DNA of 9,383 bases from Bacteroidales bacterium (GTDB lineage: Bacteria > Bacteroidota > Bacteroidia > Bacteroidales > P3). The notes below the pieces were generated by a model. That model saw nothing but the letters and a program-made list of their open reading frames with translations. It did not search any database and was not told the DNA's origin. Every line of letters starts with the position of its first letter. Position 1 is the stretch's first letter. The stretch lies in the NCBI GenBank assembly GCA_012837565.1, contig DUQY01000068.1, positions 1 through 9,383 of the forward strand, read 5' to 3'. Of this stretch, positions 1-5,526 are shown in pieces. A program made the position numbers and the translations under genes.

Positions 1-144
1 CTCAGGACAATCAATCCAATTCAAACCGTAACGATCGTCTTTAATGATTTGGTTATTGAGCTTTTTTACTTCCTTTTCAAGCTCTCTGATTTTAATAAGT
101 AATTCCTCTTGAGTATGATTTCTGTAGTCTTTTTCCATTTGCAT
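1..144 (-). CDS. Partial N-terminus of a probable site-specific DNA methyltransferase (type III R-M Mod-like)
   Basis: An open minus-strand frame begins with ATG at 144-142 and stays open for 48 codons to the window edge; a second ATG at 138-136 is an alternative start. The predicted peptide starts MQMEKDYRNHTQEELLIKIR, continues with a charged helix rich in E, K and L, and then reads DDRYGLNWIDCPE. A short helical leader followed by a K/R-YGL-x-W-x-D-x-PE segment is what I recall from N-termini of type III Mod-like adenine methyltransferases, where the segment precedes the target-binding and DPPY regions. No catalytic motif lies inside the window, so the assignment rests on N-terminal similarity only. 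If right, the protein methylates adenine in a specific sequence, alone or with a Res endonuclease encoded further left. Its upstream DNA holds the unusual structured element at 189-375, which may be its leader. Any protein with a coiled-coil N-terminus remains possible. Confidence 0.5.
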   Translation of the reverse strand, partial: MQMEKDYRNHTQEELLIKIRELEKEVKKLNNQIIKDDRYGLNWIDCPE

Positions 145-151
145 AAGTTTG
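144..151 (+). promoter_or_regulatory. Candidate -7 box TAAGTTTG reading rightward
   Basis: TAAGTTTG matches the Bacteroidota -7 consensus TAnnTTTG. It would start an RNA near 157 that runs through the structured element and could end at the T-run 369-375. About 19 bases upstream is TTCTG (120-124), a weak fit to the -33 box TTTG. The box overlaps the start codon of the minus-strand gene, which weakens the case. Confidence 0.3.
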
Positions 152-173
152 AAAAGCTTAAACTCTCAAACTC

Positions 174-273
174 AAAAGCAAAAAGAAAGGTGCGGAACTA
201 TTCGTATTGCTTATTAAAGGCTGAAGGTTCACCACAAACCTAGTAACACTAATAAGCACGAATAGTCCACACC
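174..273 (-). terminator. Candidate minus-strand intrinsic terminator or attenuator upstream of the methyltransferase
   Basis: On the minus strand the hairpin formed by 273-250 and 216-189 ends in CCGCACC and is followed at once by TTTCTTTTTGCTTTT (188-174). That is the layout of an intrinsic terminator, with a large 33-base loop. It lies 30 bases upstream of the methyltransferase start at 144. The alternative rod fold of the surrounding element would break this hairpin. Confidence 0.4.
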
Positions 274-375
274 CTATGAGTGTGAACTTTCGTGGACTTA
301 TTATTCTCGTGTTACTTAATAAATGTGGTGATTTACAGTCTTGAGAATAAGAGCCTAAAAGCTCAATATTTTTTT
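189..375. ncRNA. Structured RNA-like element with two mutually exclusive folds (attenuator leader or 6S-like RNA)
   Basis: Fold A has two hairpins. Arm 189-216 (GGTGCGGAACTATTCGT then ATTGCTTATTA) pairs with 250-273 (TAATAAGC, ACGAATAGTCC, CACC), and TTATTCTC 301-308 pairs with GAGAATAA 343-350. Fold B is one long rod in which the loops of fold A pair with each other: TCACCACA 229-236 with TGTGGTGA 324-331, AGTAACAC 242-249 with GTGTTACT 309-316, AGGCTG 218-223 with CAGTCT 336-341 (one G-U), and CTTATT 210-215 with AATAAG 346-351. The rod is capped by AGTCCAC 264-270 with GTGGACT 292-298. So many consecutive perfect matches are unlikely by chance. Read leftward, arm 189-273 is followed by TTTCTTTTTGCTTTT, a terminator-like tail upstream of the methyltransferase. 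Read rightward, the element ends in a short GAGC/GCTC hairpin plus seven T. Strand is therefore undecided. The rod resembles 6S RNA in shape (the Bacteroidales-1 family is worth comparing), but I cannot confirm a family. Confidence 0.55.
351..375 (+). terminator. Weak plus-strand terminator-like hairpin with T-run
   Basis: GAGC 351-354 can pair with GCTC 361-364 across the loop CTAAAA, and seven T follow at 369-375 after AATA. The stem is only 4 bp, so on its own this would be a poor terminator. It could close a rightward RNA covering the structured element. Confidence 0.3.
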
Positions 376-640
376 ATATGTTTATATACTATTTTTCTTT
401 CTTATCGTTTTTTATTGTTTTTACGCTTGCAAAGATAAGAAATTCATTAATAAATGTAACGGATTTGTTGCATTTGTTTTTAGATTTAATAGGAATGTGT
501 TTTTAAGGGGTGTAAACTGAAATTAGGAAGAAAGGAAAGAAACGTAAACTGCATATAGAATTAATTTGAAAGTCGTAAACCTTATTTAGGATTGGACAAA
601 TAATGGAATAATTCTTTGTTTTAATATCTTCAATCTTCGT
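376..640. other. AT-rich intergenic DNA without a convincing gene
   Basis: This stretch is strongly A/T-rich. It contains one clear leftward -7 box (430-437) and three copies of GTAAAC at 512-517, 544-549 and 575-580, spaced about 31-32 bases apart. I see no RNA gene. A minus-strand frame ending at 503 crosses it but overlaps the repeat array further right and has no recognisable protein features, so I do not call it. Confidence 0.6.
430..437 (-). promoter_or_regulatory. Candidate -7 box TATCTTTG for the leftward transcript
   Basis: On the minus strand 437-430 reads TATCTTTG, a perfect TAnnTTTG. Transcription would start near 424 and give a leader of about 280 bases that includes the structured element before the methyltransferase start at 144. 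A plausible but degenerate -33 box is GTTAC at 460-456. The same octamer is found in front of tcdA (6332-6339). Confidence 0.5.
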
Positions 641-785
641 TTCCATAAATCCTTTCAAAGAATCAGTCCCAATATCATGGCATGATACTACAAGAATCAT
701 GGCATGAATCAACCAACATCATGGCATGATATGAACGGAATCATGGCATGATATGAAGATTGGTTCTTTGAAAGAATTTATGGAA
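641..785. repeat. 25-bp imperfect inverted repeat enclosing the 22-bp repeat array
   Basis: The left arm 641-665 (TTCCATAAAT, CCTTTCAAAG, AATCA) and the reverse complement of the right arm 761-785 agree at 23 of 25 positions. The similarity continues outward with gaps: TTAATATCTTCA at 620-631 is mirrored by TGAAGATAT at 787-795. The enclosed 95 bases consist almost wholly of four 22-bp repeats. On the right arm the plus strand reads TTTGAAAGAATTTATGGAAG, and on the left arm the minus strand reads almost the same, so both arms can encode SLK-x-FME-x-KI. This could be an inverted duplication or a non-autonomous repeat element; no target-site duplication or transposase is visible. Confidence 0.7.
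674..761. repeat. Four tandem 22-bp repeats with core ATCATGGCATGAT
   Basis: The core ATCATGGCATGAT starts at 674, 696, 718 and 740, exactly 22 bp apart. Three cores are perfect; the second (696-708) ends in A instead of T. The core is an odd palindrome, ATCATG-G-CATGAT. The nine bases between cores vary, except that the last two units share ATGAA directly after the core. A 22-bp period is about two helical turns, so a protein binding each core would sit on one face of the DNA. This looks like an iteron or operator array; it is too short-spaced for a CRISPR. Confidence 0.75.
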
Positions 786-901
786 GTGAAGATATAAATT
801 AATATTATGGGGTAATAGTTTTGATTTACTGAGTTTTAGATTGGGTTTTCAGCAGTTTGATCTAAAGAACTAAATATGCGTTGATATTAAAGGGAGTTTT
901 A
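786..901. other. Intergenic DNA downstream of the ABC-F gene
   Basis: The only structure I see here is TTTAGAT 835-841 paired with ATCTAAA 860-866 across an 18-base loop. Neither strand has a T-run next to it, so I do not call it a terminator for the ABC-F gene that stops at 902. Confidence 0.5.
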
Positions 902-2854
902 CTATAGGTTTTCTTGTTCTTTTTCTTCTAGTTCCATTGATAGATTTTCCCATGTTTGCATTGCTTTTGCGAGGGAGTCTTTTTTTGATTGGTAGGCTTT
1001 GTAGAAGGTTTCGTCGCTGAAGATTGGGTCTGAAGGGTCTGAGTTTGCGAGTTTGTGGTCGAGGGTTTTTATTTCGGATTCGAGGGTTTCGATTTCTTTT
1101 TCGGCTCTTTCTATGCTGTTTCTTATCTTGCGTAGTTCTTTTTCAAATTCTTTGGACTTGGCATAGTCGAGTTTGTTTTGGGAAATTGCGGTTTCTTTGG
1201 TTTGGCTTTGGGCTGATTTACCTTGTTCTAAAGTTTTAAGGTCTTCTATCTTGCGATGTGTTAGGTATTCGAAGATGTCGCCATGGAATTCATTGATTTT
1301 TTGATTTCTAAATTCGTAGAGGGTATTGGTTAAGCCTTGGAGGAAGTCTCTGTCGTGGGAAACTATAATTAGGGTTCCGTCATAGCGTATTAGGGCGTTT
1401 TTGAGTATATCTTTTGAGTCCATATCGAGGTGGTTGGTTGGCTCATCTAAGACTAGTAGGTTGACTGGTGATAGGATGAGTTTGGCTAGGGCAAGGCGGG
1501 ATTTTTCTCCTCCTGATAGCACCATTACTTTCTTGTCTATGTCATCTGCTCCAAAAAGAAAGCTCCCTAATATATTCCTCACTCTTAGGCGGCTATCTCC
1601 TGTTGCTACTTCGTCTATGGTTTCAAAAACTGTTTTATTAGGGTCGAGAAGTGCGGCTTGGTTTTGTGCAAAGTAGCCAATGGATACTTGGTGTCCTGCT
1701 TTGTATTCTCCACTATGGTCGTTTATATCTCCAACTATAATCTTTGATAATGTACTCTTTCCTTCTCCGTTTTTGCCTACAAATGCTATCTTATCTCCTC
1801 TTTCAATTATAATGTTTACGTCTTTTAGCACTTGTTTCTCTCCATAGCTTTTTGCTACGTTTTTCATCTCCACTACTATCTTTCCTGAATGGGGAGAGGG
1901 AGGAAAGCGAAAATGAATGGTGGATGCGTCTACTTCGTCTATGGTTTCAAGTTCCATTTTCTCTATTAGCTTGATGCGAGATTGGACTTGCTTGGCTTTT
2001 GTTGCTTTGTAGCGGAATTTTTCAACAAACTTCTCAATCTCTGCTATCTGTCTTTGCTGGTTGGTGAGGACTGACTGCTGTGTTTCTCTTCTTTGTTGAA
2101 GTAAAAGCACATAATCGGAATAGGAGGCTTTGTAGTCGTATATCTTTCCTGCGGTTATCTCGATTGTTCTTTTGGTGATATTATCTAAGAATGTCCTATC
2201 GTGGGAAACAAGTACTACTGCTCCAAAATAGTTTATTAGAAAGTTCTCTAACCACTGTATTGACTCTATATCTAAGTGGTTTGTAGGCTCATCAAGTAGT
2301 ATTACGTCTGGTTTTTGTAGTAATATCTTAGCTAACTCCACTCTCATTTGCCAGCCTGATGAAAACTCTGATATCTTTCTTTCAAAATCTGAATGAGGAA
2401 AGCCTAAGCCTAGAAGTACTTTTTCGGATTCTGCTCTTGAATTTGCTGCATCTATTAGGTTAAGTCTTTCATTGGCTTCGTAGTGAAGGTGGAGGAGGTT
2501 TTCGTATTCCGAACTTTCGTAATCTGTTCTGCTTGCTATTTCTTGGTTTAGGGTTTCAATCTTTTCTTGTAGTAGGTTAACTTCTTCGAAGGCTGTTAGT
2601 GCCTCGTCAATAACTGTCATGGTGGAAGAAGGTATCATTTCTTGGGGCAGGTAGCCTATGGTTTGGGATTGGGGTATTATAATTGAGCCTGTTTCTGGTT
2701 CTTGTAGCTTAGAAAGGATTTTCAAAAGGGTACTCTTTCCTGCTCCATTCTTTCCAACAAGACCAATTCTGTCTTTGTCGCCAATAACGAAGGATACGTT
2801 ATCAAAAAGATTTATTCCAGAGAAAGATATAGATAGGTTATTGATAGTTATCAT
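902..2854 (-). CDS. ABC-F family ATPase (ribosome-associated translation factor)
   Basis: The 650-residue protein has two ABC ATPase domains on one chain and no membrane domain, the ABC-F layout. Domain 1 has Walker A GKNGAGKST (34-42), signature SSGWQ (165-169) and Walker B LLDEPTNHLD (186-195, catalytic E189). Domain 2 has Walker A GKNGEGKST (360-368), signature LSGGEKSR (446-453) and LVLDEPTNHLD (467-477, E471). A charged helical linker (about 244-312, with KFRYKATKAKQVQSR) corresponds to the P-site tRNA interaction motif, and 575-650 form a C-terminal coiled coil as in Uup/YdiF-type members. Such proteins bind the ribosomal E site, affect the peptidyl transferase centre and help with stalled translation; some give antibiotic protection. 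Length and linker suggest a housekeeping member, but the subfamily is not certain. The first signature has S where G is usual. It is monocistronic, with a promoter at 2891-2898. Confidence 0.93.
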   Translation of the reverse strand: MITINNLSISFSGINLFDNVSFVIGDKDRIGLVGKNGAGKSTLLKILSKLQEPETGSIIIPQSQTIGYLPQEMIPSSTMTVIDEALTAFEEVNLLQEKIETLNQEIASRTDYESSEYENLLHLHYEANERLNLIDAANSRAESEKVLLGLGFPHSDFERKISEFSSGWQMRVELAKILLQKPDVILLDEPTNHLDIESIQWLENFLINYFGAVVLVSHDRTFLDNITKRTIEITAGKIYDYKASYSDYVLLLQQRRETQQSVLTNQQRQIAEIEKFVEKFRYKATKAKQVQSRIKLIEKMELETIDEVDASTIHFRFPPSPHSGKIVVEMKNVAKSYGEKQVLKDVNIIIERGDKIAFVGKNGEGKSTLSKIIVGDINDHSGEYKAGHQVSIGYFAQNQAALLDPNKTVFETIDEVATGDSRLRVRNILGSFLFGADDIDKKVMVLSGGEKSRLALAKLILSPVNLLVLDEPTNHLDMDSKDILKNALIRYDGTLIIVSHDRDFLQGLTNTLYEFRNQKINEFHGDIFEYLTHRKIEDLKTLEQGKSAQSQTKETAISQNKLDYAKSKEFEKELRKIRNSIERAEKEIETLESEIKTLDHKLANSDPSDPIFSDETFYKAYQSKKDSLAKAMQTWENLSMELEEKEQENL

Positions 2855-2890
2855 TGAAAAAGAAGTTTAGTAGTGGTTTATATTAGTTTG

Positions 2891-2898
2891 CAAAGGTA
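2891..2898 (-). promoter_or_regulatory. -7 box TACCTTTG for the ABC-F gene
   Basis: The minus strand at 2898-2891 reads TACCTTTG, a perfect TAnnTTTG. Transcription would start near 2885, giving a 5' leader of about 30 bases before the ATG at 2854. The -33 region falls inside the T-run of the upstream TonB-gene terminator, and no clear TTTG is present. Confidence 0.55.
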
Positions 2899-2910
2899 AG
2901 GAGTTTGATT

Positions 2911-2950
2911 AAAAGAAAAAAACACCAAGCAAATTAATCACTTGGTGTTT
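2911..2950 (-). terminator. Intrinsic terminator of the TonB-like gene
   Basis: AAACACCAAG (2920-2929) pairs perfectly over 10 bp with CTTGGTGTTT (2941-2950) across an 11-base loop. On the minus strand the stem is followed by TTTTTTCTTTT (2921-2911). It begins 34 bases after the TonB stop codon. Confidence 0.85.
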
Positions 2951-2983
2951 TCGACTAAACCTAATTGTTATGGCTATTAGGTA

Positions 2984-3679
2984 TTATCCTTGTAGGTTAA
3001 ATGATACTGGAAGAACAAATTGTTGTCTTACAGCTTTCCCTCTTTGTTTAGCAGGTTGCCATTTTGGCATTTCTTTAACAACTCTTTTTGCTTCTTCTCC
3101 ACATCCTGAACCAATATCACGAAGAACTTTAATGTCTGTGATTGATCCGTCTCTCTCAACAACAAAAGTTAGCATTACTCTTCCTTTTGTTCCTGTCTCT
3201 TTAGCTTGTTGTGGGTATTTGATTGAAGTAGCTAAGTATTCATTTAATTTCTGAATTCCTCCTGGGAATGAAGCTTCTTGTTCAACAACAGTAAAAATAA
3301 CTTTTTCTTCTTGAACCTCTTCTTCTTCTATCTTGATTTCTACTTTCGCAACAGAAGCTTGAACGTTAGAAGTTTGTTGGAAGCTTGAGATATTAAATTC
3401 TCTTTCAATTGTCTTAGAGTCATCAATAATTTCAAATTCTGTTGTTTCTGCTTGAGGAACATCTTCTGGAGGAGGTGGCGCTGTTTCTTCTTGAGTCGCC
3501 ATAACAACTTCCTCTACTTCCTGAATAGCCTCTCTTTGAATCATTGTTGATTCTTTTGTATCATAAGTCTTGTATTCAAAAGCAAATATTACCAAACTTA
3601 AGGCAACAATTAAACCTAATTGAATAAAAAGAGCTTTTTTATTCTCTAGATCTGCTTTATCAGTTTTCTTTATTTCCAT
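2984..3679 (-). CDS. TonB-family energy transducer
   Basis: The 231-residue protein has a short basic cytoplasmic N-terminus (MEIKKTDKADLENKKALF), one membrane segment at about 17-35, and a periplasmic stretch rich in E, Q and T with a short proline run PPPPEDVP (68-75). From about 137 comes a TonB C-terminal domain: FPGG, then YLATSIKYPQQAKE with the conserved YP (155-156), GRVMLTFVVERDGSITDIKV, a cysteine at 193, and MPKWQPAKQRGKAVRQQFVLPVSF. The family couples the proton motive force, through ExbB/ExbD, to outer-membrane TonB-dependent (SusC-type) transporters. The proline region is much shorter than in E. coli TonB, as is common in Bacteroidota, which carry several paralogues. No exbB/exbD lies beside it. 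It is transcribed alone and ends in the terminator at 2911-2950. I found no perfect -7 box upstream; AAAGTTTG at 3768-3761 on the minus strand is one mismatch off. Confidence 0.92.
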   Translation of the reverse strand: MEIKKTDKADLENKKALFIQLGLIVALSLVIFAFEYKTYDTKESTMIQREAIQEVEEVVMATQEETAPPPPEDVPQAETTEFEIIDDSKTIEREFNISSFQQTSNVQASVAKVEIKIEEEEVQEEKVIFTVVEQEASFPGGIQKLNEYLATSIKYPQQAKETGTKGRVMLTFVVERDGSITDIKVLRDIGSGCGEEAKRVVKEMPKWQPAKQRGKAVRQQFVLPVSFNLQG

Positions 3680-3858
3680 TTCTTTGAAGTTTTATATTTA
3701 AAAACTATATTTTATATCTCTATTTCAAGATGCTAAATTACTGCATTTTTACTATGCTCACAAACTTTTATCAATCTTTTTTATATCCTTGGTGTTGATA
3801 ACTTGGCAAAGTCTTTGTTATCTAACGCAATAAGACTTGTTTTATTGTTCAAAAACTT

Positions 3859-5526
3859 TTAGTATTCGAAGCTCGATCCTCCCAAAAACTCCCTCATAAT
3901 TGAGGTTGGAGGGATGGATTTATCGTCTATTGTTTGAAAGTTTGCAAGAAACCTTAACATCCTATTTGCTTCCGCATAGGCAACATCATTTTGAGGAACC
4001 TCACTTAAGAGTGGTTTTGCATAGGTTTTCAACACTCCAATTTCGTATAGAAGTGAGGAGTTAAAAATACTATCTGCATTCTCTTGATAAGGGAATATGT
4101 TTTCCTCTTCTCCACTCCTAACACTTTGCCAGCGTGAAAGGGTATCAATTGCTGAATATCCTCTATAATTAAAGTCTCTAACTAATCTTCTTAGCAAGCG
4201 ATTATCACTACTACTTATTAGGTTATGCTTATCAATAGAGATTTGTGTTAGAGCCGAAACAAAGATATTGTATTTGTTTCTCCTGTCAATATCCTCCGAT
4301 AGCTTAGGGTTGAGGGCGTGAATACCTTCAACAATAAATATTACGTTATCTTGAGCTTTAATAGTCTTTCCGTTATATATCTTTTTACCTGTAATGAAGT
4401 CGAATCGAGGAAGACTAACCTCCTTCCCTTCAAGCATATCATTCATTTGCGTATTGAAAAGCTCAACATCTATGGCGTCTATTGACTCAAAGTCATATTC
4501 TCCATCTGCTTTCCTTGGTGTAAGCTCTCTATCTAAGAAGTAATCATCAAGTGATAGTTGTATTGGTCGAAATCCAAGAACCGACAGCTGGGTTGCAAGT
4601 CTTCTACAACTTGTTGTTTTGCCTGAAGAGGAAGGTCCTGCTAGGAAAACAATCTTAATTTCAGCTCTCTTTTTAAAAATATGGTCTGCTATCTGAGAAT
4701 ACCTTTTTTCGTGAAGTGCTTCCGAAACCTGGATTAGCTTATTATATTCATTTGCCTTAACAATTTCGTTAAGCTCACTAACATAAGATGTGCCTAAAAT
4801 CCTACTCCACTCTTCATATTCTTGGAAAACGGTAAACATTTTACTTTGCTTATTCCTTCCATTAATTATTTTGTTGGGGTCTTTCTTGCTTGGCATAACA
4901 AGTAAAAGACCTTTATCGTATTGAATTAAATCAAAAACTTTAAGATAAGATGTTGAAGGAACTAGTGGAGAATAAAAATGATTGATTGTTCCGTCTAAAG
5001 AATCAATATCTACAAACAAACGCTTGCTTGTTTCAACTAGTTTTGCTTTTGATTCAAGCCCTACCCTTCTGAAAATATCTACCGCCTCTTCTGTTTTAAT
5101 GGTTTTGTTTAGAAATGGAATATCGCTCTTAATAAGCTCATTCATCTTATCCTTTATAAGCATAACCCTTTCCTCGTCTAAAGCTCCAATATTCTTTATT
5201 TCTGAATAATAGCCCCTAGCCATTGAGTGGTGAATATGCAAATCGCCCTTAGGAAAGACATCCTTAACTGCCTTGTATAGCACGAACATAAGACTTAAGG
5301 CGTACATTCTTCTACCGTTTGGATTATTGATATCTATAAATTCAACCGTTTTAGGCATAAATACCTTATAGCTTATATTTTGAACCTTATTATTTACATA
5401 AGCTCCTAGTATTGGAAATTCTGTCTTAACACCTGCAAACTTACTTACCTCTTTCATTGTAGATCCAAACGGAACTAATATTTTTGAGTTATTGTTTTTG
5501 CATATTATTTCTAACATTTCTATCAT
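3859..5526 (-). CDS. Nucleoside (uridine-type) kinase with N-terminal TGS and ThrRS-like domains
   Basis: The 555-residue protein has a P-loop kinase domain from about 285: Walker A GPSSSGKTT (297-305), then LSLDDYFLDRE (325-334) as in uridine kinase/phosphoribulokinase, and FIVEGIHALNP (397-407). Members phosphorylate nucleosides such as uridine in salvage; the substrate here is inferred. The N-terminus (about 5-65) resembles a TGS domain, and 70-185 resembles the second domain of threonyl-tRNA synthetase (FPKGDLHIHHSMARGYYSEI). The histidines that form HxxxH in ThrRS appear replaced (about L77 and F81), so editing activity is unlikely. This architecture is standard for the Bacteroidota family. 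The start overlaps the stop of tcdA (ATGA) and has a strong Shine-Dalgarno sequence, so the two genes are translationally coupled. An in-frame ATG at codon 4 is a possible alternative start. Confidence 0.9.
   Translation of the reverse strand: MIEMLEIICKNNNSKILVPFGSTMKEVSKFAGVKTEFPILGAYVNNKVQNISYKVFMPKTVEFIDINNPNGRRMYALSLMFVLYKAVKDVFPKGDLHIHHSMARGYYSEIKNIGALDEERVMLIKDKMNELIKSDIPFLNKTIKTEEAVDIFRRVGLESKAKLVETSKRLFVDIDSLDGTINHFYSPLVPSTSYLKVFDLIQYDKGLLLVMPSKKDPNKIINGRNKQSKMFTVFQEYEEWSRILGTSYVSELNEIVKANEYNKLIQVSEALHEKRYSQIADHIFKKRAEIKIVFLAGPSSSGKTTSCRRLATQLSVLGFRPIQLSLDDYFLDRELTPRKADGEYDFESIDAIDVELFNTQMNDMLEGKEVSLPRFDFITGKKIYNGKTIKAQDNVIFIVEGIHALNPKLSEDIDRRNKYNIFVSALTQISIDKHNLISSSDNRLLRRLVRDFNYRGYSAIDTLSRWQSVRSGEEENIFPYQENADSIFNSSLLYEIGVLKTYAKPLLSEVPQNDVAYAEANRMLRFLANFQTIDDKSIPPTSIMREFLGGSSFEY

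Noticed and set aside
189..273. Invertible promoter flanked by inverted repeats
   Set aside because: The repeats are separated by only 33 bases and their loop is complementary to a second loop, which fits RNA structure better; no recombinase is visible.
674..761. CRISPR array
   Set aside because: The conserved core is only 13 bases and the spacers 9 bases, far shorter than any CRISPR, and no cas gene is present.
145..901. tRNA or tmRNA genes
   Set aside because: No cloverleaf with T-arm and anticodon arm signals could be found on either strand.
1024..1239. Plus-strand open frames inside the ABC-F gene (also 1401-1676 and 2658-2870)
   Set aside because: They lie opposite the strongly supported ABC-F frame and show no protein family features.
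2970..3254. Plus-strand open frame opposite the TonB gene
   Set aside because: It is antisense to the conserved TonB C-terminal domain and spans the minus-strand stop region without any family signal.
3797..3822. GATAAC/GTTATC dyad between the kinase and TonB genes as a terminator
   Set aside because: No T-run follows on either strand and the inner pairing is asymmetric, so function is unsupported.
4982..5209. Plus-strand open frame opposite the kinase gene
   Set aside because: It is a serine-rich shadow of the real minus-strand frame.
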